Below are positions 8,832 through 18,150 of a stretch of 41,497 bases of DNA, piece by piece. Numbering within the stretch: position 1 is the stretch's first letter; each line of letters opens with the position of its first letter. The notes below the pieces were generated by a model. The model did not search any database and had not been told where the DNA came from. It saw nothing but the letters and a program-made list of their open reading frames with translations. Source of the DNA: Candidatus Atribacteria bacterium (lineage in GTDB: Bacteria; Atribacterota; Atribacteria; Atribacterales; Caldatribacteriaceae); contig JAKPIQ010000054.1 of assembly GCA_029549715.1 (NCBI GenBank), forward strand, positions 1 through 41,497, in the 5' to 3' direction. The position numbers were made by a program, and so were the translations under genes.

Positions 8832-10238
8832 ATGGCCAAAGTTGGTGTAATTACTTTTTCTGATGGAAGACCCCCTGTTCACCAAGAACTTCTTTCTATG
8901 AATCTTCAATTTCAAAATAATTTAGTTAAAAAGTTAGAGGAAGCAGGACACGAGGTAGTAGTAGCAGACGAGCTCCCCTGGACTAATGAAGCCGCAGTGC
9001 AGGCGGGGAAAAAAATGCAATTAAATGATGTAGATTGTACCATTTTTAACTATGCTATCTGGGCTTGGCCCCACTTTACCGTTTTGGCCGCTCAATTTGC
9101 TCCTTCCCCTTATCTTTGCCTCTCCAATATCAACCCCGGATACCCTGGATTGGTGGGAATGCTGGCCAGCTCTGGAGCATTGGCTAACATAGGAGTGCCA
9201 TACTGGAGAATTTCCGGTGATATTGGGGAAAAAGAAGTGTGGAAAAAGATAGATATTTTTATTAACGCTGCTTCCTGCGTTAAATCATTGCGAGGGGAAA
9301 CATTCGGCTGTTTTGGTGGGCGACCCATGGGAATGTATACTGCCACTGTGGGTGCGGATGTATGGGCTAAGATATTCGGGGTAGATGTAGAACATATTGA
9401 TCAATGGGAAATAGTAAGGAAGGCGCAAGCTGTTCCCCCGGAAAAAATTGAACAAGCTTTTCGCTGGTGCGAGGAAAATGTAGGCAAAATAATGTACGAT
9501 GGAAAACAATTAACTCCGGAGATTCTTAAAAAGCAAATTGCCTCTTACTATGCAGTAAAAGAGATTTGTGAGGAAATGCATCTTGACTTTTGCGGTATTA
9601 AAGGACAACCTGAACTTACCAACAACTTCTGTACTATGGATATAGCTGAAGCTTTCTTAAATGACCCTTATGATTTTGATGGACCTAAAGAACCTATTGT
9701 ATGTGCTACTGAGGCAGATATGGATGCCGCATTAACCATGGAAATCTTAAAGAAATTAGCTAAAACGCCGGTTTTATTTGCTGACGTTCGCCACTGGCAT
9801 GACGATTACCAGATACTCGATCTTTGTAACTCGGGACAACATGCTACTTATTTTGCCGGAGGTAGCTTCGATTACCGTGATAATCTCCCCCAGGTGATTT
9901 TTTACCCCGAGTCATTCTATTTTCCAGCAGGGGGAGCAGCGGTTCATCACTTAGCCCATTCTGGCAAAGTAACTCTGGCCCGCCTGGGTAGAAAAGATGG
10001 ATGCTACTGGATGGCTATTTTAACCGGAGAATTCGTCCGGTTTGACGATAAAACCAATCAAGAAATTATGACCAGAACCCAAATTGAGTGGCCCCACGCT
10101 TTTTGCAAATTAGATACCTCGATTGATAATTTCATTCAAAAATTCCCCTGTAACCATATCCATGCTGTTTATGGAGATTATGTGGAAGAACTTAAAACAG
10201 TTTGTGATATGTGGGGAATTGAGTGGGAAGTGATATAA
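8832..10238 (+). CDS. L-fucose/L-arabinose isomerase family protein (FucI-like)
   Basis: 468 aa; overall FucI/AraA-like sequence; RBS AAAAAAGGAGGA upstream. Confidence 0.8.
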   Translation: MAKVGVITFSDGRPPVHQELLSMNLQFQNNLVKKLEEAGHEVVVADELPWTNEAAVQAGKKMQLNDVDCTIFNYAIWAWPHFTVLAAQFAPSPYLCLSNINPGYPGLVGMLASSGALANIGVPYWRISGDIGEKEVWKKIDIFINAASCVKSLRGETFGCFGGRPMGMYTATVGADVWAKIFGVDVEHIDQWEIVRKAQAVPPEKIEQAFRWCEENVGKIMYDGKQLTPEILKKQIASYYAVKEICEEMHLDFCGIKGQPELTNNFCTMDIAEAFLNDPYDFDGPKEPIVCATEADMDAALTMEILKKLAKTPVLFADVRHWHDDYQILDLCNSGQHATYFAGGSFDYRDNLPQVIFYPESFYFPAGGAAVHHLAHSGKVTLARLGRKDGCYWMAILTGEFVRFDDKTNQEIMTRTQIEWPHAFCKLDTSIDNFIQKFPCNHIHAVYGDYVEELKTVCDMWGIEWEVI

Positions 10239-10243
10239 ACGTA

Positions 10244-10282
10244 TTATTGGAGGAGTGCTAAACATTGGCACTCCTCCAATAA
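10244..10282. terminator. Stem-loop downstream of the FucI-like gene
   Basis: 15-bp perfect stem ttattggaggagtgc (10244-10258) / gcactcctccaataa (10268-10282), 9-nt loop; no clear U-tract on either strand. Confidence 0.55.
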
Positions 10283-10377
10283 ACCAGCTCGTAGACACTG
10301 GAAAATCCGGCTTTTCACCTATTTTTCAGTAACCAGTTCCGTCTTGTTTCTTCTAATATCATTCTCAGGCTTCCATA

Positions 10378-11241
10378 TTATTCTATTTTGTTATAAATCT
10401 GGTAAATTCTTTTGAACCATCTGTAAGCCCACTCATTAGCAATTTTGCGATTGTCACAAAACACAATCTGAATATCGGGAAACAGCACATAAAGTTCGGC
10501 CAGAACATCAGCAATATAAGAAGGACTAAAATAAGGATTCTTCTTTGGGTTTATAAGGTCGGCATAGGAACATTCCAAAACTACAGCCCGATAAGGGATG
10601 GTTTTGAGCTCATGAAGAGAGGCTCTGAGAGATTCAAAAGATTGTATGTCGTGAAGAATGTTTTCCTTGGTTTTCCGCTCTACTATGGCAATGAATTGAT
10701 CGTCACATTTTAGTCCATAATCACCAACCACAAGATTACCTTTTATCGCATTACATTTGGGAAATTTCCAAGGATACCGTTCTCGAGTATCAATAACAAT
10801 ATCAAATGACTCATTTTTCCCTCCTTGAGGAATATAAGCTCCCCTTCCCCTGGCTCGAGCTGAGCTTTGAGTTATCCAAAATATCTGCTCATAATATTCA
10901 CCTGGCCGAGTTTTATATTCTCTCTCAATCGTAATAAACCAGCATCGTTTTCGTATCTTTCGGTCTAAAATGATTTCCAATTTTTTACCATAATGCATTA
11001 GAGATTTAATGTTAGAAGAATCAACCACAGTAAACTGCTCTAAATCTTGCTCGGTAAAATAGCCTAACCGTTTACAAAATATATTTTTATTGGTTGCCGG
11101 CCATCTGTCTTGAGCTGCCAAACAAAGGAACTGCCCTGCTGTTTCCTCAATACCTAAAATATAGGGAAATTTCTGATCTTCACTGTCATTGGCAAAAACA
11201 AACCAACGACGAGGTTGTAAACAGTTATTGGACTCATTCAT
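10378..11241 (-). CDS. ERCC4 (XPF-type) nuclease domain protein with uncharacterised N-terminal region
   Basis: IVIDTRERYPW...GDYGLKCDDQFIAIVERKTKENILHDI matches the ERCC4 core GDx(n)ERKx3D. Confidence 0.8.
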   Translation of the reverse strand: MNESNNCLQPRRWFVFANDSEDQKFPYILGIEETAGQFLCLAAQDRWPATNKNIFCKRLGYFTEQDLEQFTVVDSSNIKSLMHYGKKLEIILDRKIRKRCWFITIEREYKTRPGEYYEQIFWITQSSARARGRGAYIPQGGKNESFDIVIDTRERYPWKFPKCNAIKGNLVVGDYGLKCDDQFIAIVERKTKENILHDIQSFESLRASLHELKTIPYRAVVLECSYADLINPKKNPYFSPSYIADVLAELYVLFPDIQIVFCDNRKIANEWAYRWFKRIYQIYNKIE

Positions 11242-11403
11242 GGCACTATTTTCTTCGTAATAAACTTATAATTAAGAGAAAATTCCATTCCTTGTCGGGA
11301 ACTACAAAATAACCTTTGGTAAAAAAGGATTCTCCCTTCATCCAGAGCCATTACTCCGGAAAATTTTAGGCTATTTTGTCAAACTCTCAACAACCTCCCA
11401 TCT

Positions 11404-12606
11404 TTATGGTTTAGGTCCAAAGTGTTTTAACATAACCAGATTTTCATTTTCGCTTTCGTTAACTATAGTTATCCCATTTACTGCTGCTTCTTGAGTTACA
11501 AATAGTTCATCCTTAGTTACCTGACCAAAGCGAATCATAGTGGGAGTTTCTACCTCCAGTGCTCCAAATTTGCCTCTTCCCTCAATTATAATCAAACCAT
11601 AAGCTGCCTCTTCTTTTATGGTTACCTTACTCCGGGGGAATATAGTAAGTTCTTTTGCGGCAAAATATTCAGTACTATATGCTATCCAGTATTCTTCATA
11701 GCCTTCCTCTCTCATTTCTTCTATAGCTTTCACTGGTCGAGGGCTCAGAAACCGCTGGTTATAAAAATCAGGATCCAAGTTTAATTCCCAATCTATAAGG
11801 TCAACTATATAGTCTAAATCTTGTTTATGCTCAAGGGGAACATCTTTTACCAACATGTCCCAGGGAGTATATCTATCCCAGACGATATTCTGGAACATAG
11901 CAGAAACATCGGAAGCTCCCTGGGGCTCATAAGTAAGCAAAGATCCAGGAGCATGTAAAACTCCCGGGGGAACATTCCACCCAGTTCCTAATTTTAGCTT
12001 GTAGGCTCGAGAAAGATATAAAATACCGTTGTCTCCCTTGTCCCAGTTTTTCAAGCACTGTATAACATCATCCCTGGTAGTTCCCGTATTCAAGCCAAAG
12101 AAAGTATAAGGAAAATAACCTTCATGGTTATTTAATTGGCGCGGAAAGTAGTATCCTTCTGGTTTTCCCCTCTGTCCTACCCGTGCTGCTTTCTCATCAT
12201 CCAGATGAAGATGGTGAGGAAGGGGATCCATGTTATCGAAAAATTTAGCAAACATAGTCCAGCCACCATATTTTTCCATTACCTCTTTACCTAAAATCTC
12301 TTTACCCATTAACTCTATGGCATCTTTAAAAAGGATTTTTTCTACCCGGGAGCCATCTTCAATGTAAATATAGCTCAATCCCTCATCAGGTAAAGTTTCT
12401 GGACCATTATCAGCCCTAACTGTAGATGCAAACCAGCGTTCATCAATACCTCCCCGGTGAACACCAAAGGAAAAATAATCATCGGGATGAAGTTTTAATC
12501 TTTTTCCCGGGATACAAAATGCTCGAGGAACCCAATTAGGAAATAAGCGAAAAACCCCCTGTCCTTTTTCTAAGGCAATATTCAAAAGTGAGGCTGGATT
12601 AGACAT
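11404..12606 (-). CDS. Cupin-fold sugar isomerase-like protein (class I mannose-6-phosphate isomerase-like)
   Basis: PHHLHLDDEKA metal-binding-like motif, GTGWNVPPGVLHAPGSLLTYEPQ, C-terminal cupin-like IIIEGRGKFG. Confidence 0.6.
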   Translation of the reverse strand: MSNPASLLNIALEKGQGVFRLFPNWVPRAFCIPGKRLKLHPDDYFSFGVHRGGIDERWFASTVRADNGPETLPDEGLSYIYIEDGSRVEKILFKDAIELMGKEILGKEVMEKYGGWTMFAKFFDNMDPLPHHLHLDDEKAARVGQRGKPEGYYFPRQLNNHEGYFPYTFFGLNTGTTRDDVIQCLKNWDKGDNGILYLSRAYKLKLGTGWNVPPGVLHAPGSLLTYEPQGASDVSAMFQNIVWDRYTPWDMLVKDVPLEHKQDLDYIVDLIDWELNLDPDFYNQRFLSPRPVKAIEEMREEGYEEYWIAYSTEYFAAKELTIFPRSKVTIKEEAAYGLIIIEGRGKFGALEVETPTMIRFGQVTKDELFVTQEAAVNGITIVNESENENLVMLKHFGPKP

Positions 12607-13024
12607 TGTTTCATCTCCTTCTCATAGCTTTTTAAAGACACCATAAGTTTAACACAAATTAAAAGATTTTTAATCTTTCGTTGCTACTGATGCTCTAATG
12701 TTGATGTTTTCCGTGCCCTTTCATATCACCCACCTGAAGTTATTAAAATAAAATGGGGCAACAGAGAAACGAGCGGCAAATTCACGATAATCGGTTTATA
12801 GTGATGGGTAAATATAGTAGAGTTAGGTGGGAAGGGGCTCCACTGGCTAGTCAAACATCCCCACTACCCTACCCCAGACCCCGGCTGAGGGTTAAAGGAG
12901 ATTTCTGTCAGCTTTAGATAGATATGGAGTAGTTCCAGCATTTACTCTCCCTATTGATTTTAGTTGTAGATAATTATATTCTTAAAGAGCTTGAGTTGTA
13001 AAACAATTAAAACAACACGAGAGG

Positions 13025-13681
13025 GTGAAACGAAACTTGGGGTCGGACATGAATCTAATTACTTTTGAGCACAACGAAAGGTTAGAGAAACAGATTAATT
13101 TCATAATCGAGATAGATAAAGTCAAAAACATCGTTCGAAAATCGCTATTATTTGATGGTAGCCGGCTGGAAAACGTTGCTGAACATTCCTGGACCATATC
13201 TATAATGGTGATTTTGCTACAAGAATATGCCAATTTTAAAGTAGACATAGAAAAAGTACTATTTATGTTGCTAATTCATGATATTGTGGAAGTCGATACT
13301 GGCGATACATTTTTATATTCTGATGAAAGAAAAAACGCTCATTTCAACGAAGAAAGGGCAGCAGAAAGGATATTCGGGATGTTGGAGCCTGATCAAAAAA
13401 AGATGTTCATTGACATCTGGAAAGAATATGAAGAAGGAGAAACAAACGAAGCCAAATTTGCCTTGGTATGTGACAGATTGCAACCTCTTATCCAGAATTA
13501 TGTAAACAAGGGCTGTACTTGGAGGAAGCACGATGTTACTTATGAACAAGTTATGAAAGAGAATATACGCATCAGGGAGGGTTCGGAAGAAATATGGAAT
13601 TTCGTGAAATATATTTTGCAGGAATCAGTGGACAAAGGTTATTTAGCCAAAAACCAACCTCCAAAGGAGAAAAAGGAATAA
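13025..13681 (+). CDS. HD domain-containing protein (YfbR/HDDC2-like)
   Basis: RLENVAEHSW...LLIHDIVEVDTGD HD-family motifs. Start may be ATG at 13049. Confidence 0.85.
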   Translation: MKRNLGSDMNLITFEHNERLEKQINFIIEIDKVKNIVRKSLLFDGSRLENVAEHSWTISIMVILLQEYANFKVDIEKVLFMLLIHDIVEVDTGDTFLYSDERKNAHFNEERAAERIFGMLEPDQKKMFIDIWKEYEEGETNEAKFALVCDRLQPLIQNYVNKGCTWRKHDVTYEQVMKENIRIREGSEEIWNFVKYILQESVDKGYLAKNQPPKEKKE

Positions 13682-13727
13682 AGAGTTAGCATCTTAGTAA
13701 CTTGCATCCCGTTAAAAGTTGGAGAGT

Positions 13728-13765
13728 AAGGGAGAAAATGGGGTAAAGTCCCTGTTTTCTCCCTT
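13728..13765. terminator. Stem-loop between the convergent HD and PAC2 genes
   Basis: AAGGGAGAAAA (13728-13738) / TTTTCTCCCTT (13755-13765) with additional G/C pairing inside. Confidence 0.55.
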
Positions 13766-13807
13766 GGTGTCTGCCAATACCTGATGGGGCAGGCACTCTT
13801 GATTGCT

Positions 13808-14683
13808 TCAAATTTTATCAATACCGTGTCGTTTAAGCCATTCTCGAAAATTCTGATCGTCTTCCAAAATTTCTCGATCATAATTCTCTTCTAATTTTTT
13901 GATTCGTTCTACCAAATCGGGATATTTTTTAACCAACTCTTCTACATTCTTCTCAAACTCTTCGCTCATGTTTCCCAGATCCTCTCCCACCAAAGGCAAA
14001 CCAAGAAGAGAAGAAAGAATTCTTAAAGCAGTGGAAATTCCTTTAGGATTGGTGGCTTGAATATACACCGGTATCTCCACTACTAAGTTAATCATTTCTA
14101 TTCCCCTCTCGTAAGCCATAAGAGTAAGAAGAGTGCTGATACTCGCTGGACCTTCATAATCATTGAAACGGAGGCCATAACCCCTCAGTTCTTCTTTTAA
14201 CTTTTCATCAGAAACGGAGCAAGACATCCGTGGTTCTCGAGTGTGCGGAATTAATCCACTGACGCTACCTATAAAATAAATCCTCTTCACTCCGAATTCT
14301 TTCCCCAAAGCAAAGATATTTTCCGCATATTCATTCCATCTCACATTAGGTTCTTTACCCAAAAAGAGAAGAAGGTTTTCCTCCGAAGCATAGAAAAATT
14401 GGTTTTGAGGATAATGAAATTCAGTCACTATCCCCTCTTGAATCAAAGCATAAGGACGAAATTGGGTTACCTCTTCCATGCTCCCCGGAAAATTAAATAA
14501 GTAAAATTTCTGAGGGTCAATTTCTGCTATCATCTCCGCGGAAAACTTATTCTGGAGATATGTTACCGAACCACTGGAGACATCTCCTCCATCCATCCAA
14601 CCAGTAAATCCTAATAAAAGAGAAGGATTAGACAGTAGAGGTCTTTGATATATAGTGAGTTCATCCATTTCCCACCCTCCCAT
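13808..14683 (-). CDS. PAC2 family protein
   Basis: LLGFTGWMDGGDVSSGSVTYL and IYFIGSVSGLIPHTREPR typical of PAC2. Start may be the in-frame ATG at 14668. Confidence 0.88.
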   Translation of the reverse strand: MGGWEMDELTIYQRPLLSNPSLLLGFTGWMDGGDVSSGSVTYLQNKFSAEMIAEIDPQKFYLFNFPGSMEEVTQFRPYALIQEGIVTEFHYPQNQFFYASEENLLLFLGKEPNVRWNEYAENIFALGKEFGVKRIYFIGSVSGLIPHTREPRMSCSVSDEKLKEELRGYGLRFNDYEGPASISTLLTLMAYERGIEMINLVVEIPVYIQATNPKGISTALRILSSLLGLPLVGEDLGNMSEEFEKNVEELVKKYPDLVERIKKLEENYDREILEDDQNFREWLKRHGIDKI

Positions 14684-14695
14684 CTTAATCTCCTC

Positions 14696-14762
14696 GTTGA
14701 ACCCCGGAGTGTTCTTTTAACTAAGGAGGGGGTCTAAAGAGGGAAACACTCTGGGGTTCAAC
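14696..14762. terminator. Long imperfect inverted repeat downstream of dnaB
   Basis: gttgaaccccggagtgtt (14696-14713) and aacactctggggttcaac (14745-14762): 17/18 pairs plus one G-U; 31-nt loop. Confidence 0.45.
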
Positions 14763-14821
14763 CTTTTATATCTATATTTAAACTTTAACAAATAGTTCCC
14801 TACCGGTCTCGTTTTTAAAAA

Positions 14822-16141
14822 TTATCGAGCCAGGTTTTCAAAACGAGCATAATCTCTCTGAAATACCAACTCTACCGTTCCTATAGGGCCGTTACGTTGT
14901 TTAGCTATAATTATTTCAGCAATTCCTTTTTTAGGAGTGTTGGGATTATAATATTCCTCTCGATAAATAAGGAGAACTAAATCAGCATCTTGCTCTATAG
15001 CCCCACTTTCCCGCAAATCAGAAAGCTGAGGTCGCTTAGGAGTCCTTTGCTCTACAGCTCTACTGAGTTGAGAAACCGCTATGACCGGTACATTTAATTC
15101 TCTGGCCATAGCCTTCAGAGAGCGAGAAATTTCCGAGATTTCTTGCTGTCGATTCTCCGGGCGACCATATCCCCTCATAAGCTGAAGATAATCAACTATG
15201 ACCAAACCCAAGTCTTTTTCTGCCTTAAGACGTCGAGCTTTAGCTCGCAACTCCAGAACGGAAATACTGGGAGTGTCATCGATAAAAATACTCGCTTCAG
15301 CCAGCCTTCCCGCCGCTCGGGCCAATTCTGGCCACTCCTTTTCTGCTATAAAACCTTTTCTTACTTTTGCTGCGTCAATTCGGGCTTCACTACAGAGCAT
15401 TCTCTGAGCAACTTGGTCTTTGGACATTTCCAGGCTAAAGATAGCCACCGGGATATTTTTCTTAGTTCCCACATATTGAGCAATGTTCAAACATAAACTG
15501 GTTTTACCCATACCAGGGCGGGCTGCTACTACCACAAAATCAGAAGGTTGAAAACCGGCAGTGATTAGGTCTAAATCTACAAAGCCAGAAGGGACTCCCG
15601 TAACATGTTCATCTCGATGATACAGTTCTTCAATCCGGTCAAAAGCCTCATTAATTATGGCTTTGAGGGGAACAAAATCATAACGAATTTTCTTCTGAGA
15701 AAGCTGTAAAATCCAATTCTGAGCTCGATCTAAAAGCTCTTTAGCATCCAAATCTGAATCATAACTTTCCTTGATAATCCGAGTACAAAGGTTAATCACC
15801 GAACGAAATATGGATTTCTCTTCCACAATATGAGCATAATATTCAGCATTGGCAGCGGTAGGAACAATATTTACCAATTGAGTTAAGTAATCTATGCCCC
15901 CCACCGCTTCCAGTTGATTTTTTTGTCTTAATTTGGCGACCAGAGTTACGATATCACAGGCCTGGTCTTCTTCAAAAAGCTCTATAATACTTTCGAAGAT
16001 AATTCTATGACTGTTCCTATAAAAATCTTCCGGCTGCAAAATATCCAGCACTCGCAAAAGCGCTTCCTTATCGAGAAGCATAGACCCTAAGGCGGCTTGC
16101 TCTGCCTCCAGATCATGAGGCGGAACTCTTTCGATACTCAG
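14822..16141 (-). CDS. dnaB: Replicative DNA helicase DnaB; N-terminus extended upstream of the listed ORF
   Basis: Walker A ARPGMGKTS. Upstream in-frame codons encode LSIERVPPHDLEAEQAALGS, typical DnaB N-terminus, back to CTG at 16141-16139. Confidence 0.95.
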   Translation of the reverse strand: MSIERVPPHDLEAEQAALGSMLLDKEALLRVLDILQPEDFYRNSHRIIFESIIELFEEDQACDIVTLVAKLRQKNQLEAVGGIDYLTQLVNIVPTAANAEYYAHIVEEKSIFRSVINLCTRIIKESYDSDLDAKELLDRAQNWILQLSQKKIRYDFVPLKAIINEAFDRIEELYHRDEHVTGVPSGFVDLDLITAGFQPSDFVVVAARPGMGKTSLCLNIAQYVGTKKNIPVAIFSLEMSKDQVAQRMLCSEARIDAAKVRKGFIAEKEWPELARAAGRLAEASIFIDDTPSISVLELRAKARRLKAEKDLGLVIVDYLQLMRGYGRPENRQQEISEISRSLKAMARELNVPVIAVSQLSRAVEQRTPKRPQLSDLRESGAIEQDADLVLLIYREEYYNPNTPKKGIAEIIIAKQRNGPIGTVELVFQRDYARFENLAR

Positions 16142-16611
16142 TATTCCTCAGCCTCCTCTGGTACCTCTTCTTCCCGAATTTTTACCTGAACTGTAGCATA
16201 AATTCCTTTCCCCAGGTTAACTTTTACTGGATATTCGCCTATTTCCTTGAGGGCTTCTTCTAATTCCAGATATTTCCGATCTAAATCTGTGCCTACAACT
16301 TGGGAAATTTTCTCTGCTATTTCTCGGGAGGTAACCGATCCATAAAGCTTTCCCGTTTTCCCCGCTTTTTTGGAAAACTCAAGAACTAAACCATCTATTT
16401 TTTTCTGTAATTCTCTAATCTCTTCTAATTCTTTAGCCTCTCGGATAGCTCTTTTCTTCTTTAGCGCCTCTATTTGGGTAACGGTACCTCTATTAGCCTC
16501 TATGGCTAATTTTCGAGGTAAAAGATAGTTGCGGGCATAACCCTTTTTAACCTCCACTACATCTCCTTCTTTTCCCAGGTTCTCCACTTCCTGTAAAAGT
16601 ATCACTTTCAT
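16138..16611 (-). CDS. rplI: 50S ribosomal protein L9
   Basis: MKVILLQEVENLGKEGDVVEVKKGYARNYLLPRKLA. Confidence 0.98.
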   Translation of the reverse strand: MKVILLQEVENLGKEGDVVEVKKGYARNYLLPRKLAIEANRGTVTQIEALKKKRAIREAKELEEIRELQKKIDGLVLEFSKKAGKTGKLYGSVTSREIAEKISQVVGTDLDRKYLELEEALKEIGEYPVKVNLGKGIYATVQVKIREEEVPEEAEEY

Positions 16612-16623
16612 GTTATATCCTCC

Positions 16624-17532
16624 TTAACTCTCTCTAATTTTCCGTAAATCAAACCACACATCAAAAACTCCCAACCAGCTTAGTAAGGTAGAAATAAAGG
16701 GCTGCAAAGCTAAAAAAATAACAATAACTGCTACTACCACTCGAGAACGAATATGCTTACCCAGAAAATAATATACCACAGATGCTCCCTGGATTAAAAA
16801 GAGAATTTGAGTGATCATCTGTAAATTTAGTCCGATTTTACCCCAAAAAGTAGTACCCCCCAATAGAACAAATAGCCAGCCAAGAACAAAAGCCCAAAAA
16901 ATAGACCGAGGCAGCTGCCATTCCCTAAAAGGGGGAAAAGAAGGAAACTCAATCCCTATTCTTTTTCCTATCCAGCTACCCAAAAGAAAATTGAGCACCG
17001 TATCCAAAAGAGAAGCAATAACCACTGTAGCAGGTAAAACCATATGGATAAAATTGATTATTGTCTCTACATTTACGCCTCCCTCAGCAGGAAGAAAAGA
17101 TAGCATTTTTTCCAAGCTTTCTTCTAAAAAAGACAGACTTTCCAAAAGAGGGTTCTGCCCTGCCATCAAAAATACTAAGCCGATTAAAGATAGCTTAGAC
17201 AGAATAGAAACTAAAGTGTTTGTCCCTATCACTTCTATAAAGCTATAATTCCTTTTAATGGTAAAACCCATAGCCAGCCCTAAAAGAGTAAACCCTAAAA
17301 AACATGTGACAGCAGCTACCACCCCAGCAAAGGCAAAAACTATAAAGCTAGCTACTACAGCTGCCAGCAACCCTGCCCTCATATCCCAGCGAATAGTCAA
17401 GAACATAACCGGAAGAGGGCAGAGAAAACTTAGTAGAGAACCTAAAATAGGGATATATACAGAAGATAAATAAAAAATAACGGTGAGGGAAGCCAGAAAG
17501 GCTCCCTCTACTATAGATTTAGATTGTCTCAT
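16624..17532 (-). CDS. YybS family membrane protein (DUF2232)
   Basis: Polytopic hydrophobic protein between rpsR and rplI; synteny with YybS. Confidence 0.75.
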   Translation of the reverse strand: MRQSKSIVEGAFLASLTVIFYLSSVYIPILGSLLSFLCPLPVMFLTIRWDMRAGLLAAVVASFIVFAFAGVVAAVTCFLGFTLLGLAMGFTIKRNYSFIEVIGTNTLVSILSKLSLIGLVFLMAGQNPLLESLSFLEESLEKMLSFLPAEGGVNVETIINFIHMVLPATVVIASLLDTVLNFLLGSWIGKRIGIEFPSFPPFREWQLPRSIFWAFVLGWLFVLLGGTTFWGKIGLNLQMITQILFLIQGASVVYYFLGKHIRSRVVVAVIVIFLALQPFISTLLSWLGVFDVWFDLRKIRES

Positions 17533-17537
17533 TAATC

Positions 17538-17789
17538 TTAATCTACCGTATAAGGCAAAAGAGCAAGCTCTCTTGCCCTCTTTATAGCTTGAGCGACTTT
17601 CCGCTGGTGTTTAGCACAGGTACCCGTAACTCGGCGAGGCATAATTTTGCCCCTTTCGCTTAGAAATCTTTGCAGAAAATCGGCATCTTTATAATCTATT
17701 TTTGCTTTCCCTAAACAAAACATGCAAGATTTCCTTTTTCTACGAAAGAATTTCTTCCGTCCTGAGTATTCATCTTTACCCACCGCCAT
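17538..17789 (-). CDS. rpsR: 30S ribosomal protein S18
   Basis: [45 protein letters not shown]. Confidence 0.98.
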   Translation of the reverse strand: MAVGKDEYSGRKKFFRRKRKSCMFCLGKAKIDYKDADFLQRFLSERGKIMPRRVTGTCAKHQRKVAQAIKRARELALLPYTVD

Positions 17790-18150
17790 TTTCAGCTACC
17801 TCCTCTCTTTTATTATTTTTAGGATGCGATAAAGGCTTTACTTCGGAAGCCACAATTTCATAAGCCCTTTTTTTCTTACCCTCTGGGCCTTCATAAGTTC
17901 TTACCTGAACTCTTCCTTCCACAAAAATCCAATCTCCTCTTTTTAAGTTTTCCCCACAGAAGAGAGCCAGGTCCCGCCAGGCTATTATATTAAGGTAATC
18001 TATCCATTCTTTTTCTTCCTCAGAATGGAGAGTTCGGTAAACAGCCAGAGAAAAATTAACCACCGGTATGCCAGAGGGAACATAACGCACTACTGGACTG
18101 CGAGGTAAAAACCCGATTAAAAAAACCCGGTTAAGACTGAGATGAGACAT
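17776..18150 (-). CDS. ssb: Single-stranded DNA-binding protein (OB-fold), lacking an acidic C-terminal tip
   Basis: [37 protein letters not shown]...; internal ATG chosen over the ORF-track start at 18258. Confidence 0.9.
   Translation of the reverse strand: MSHLSLNRVFLIGFLPRSPVVRYVPSGIPVVNFSLAVYRTLHSEEEKEWIDYLNIIAWRDLALFCGENLKRGDWIFVEGRVQVRTYEGPEGKKKRAYEIVASEVKPLSHPKNNKREEVAENGGG

Noticed and set aside
8643-8915. 90-aa minus-strand ORF with hydrophobic C-terminus
   Set aside because: Its 5' half is antisense to the FucI-like N-terminus and it has no recognisable family; the hydrophobic part comes from A/T-rich intergenic DNA.
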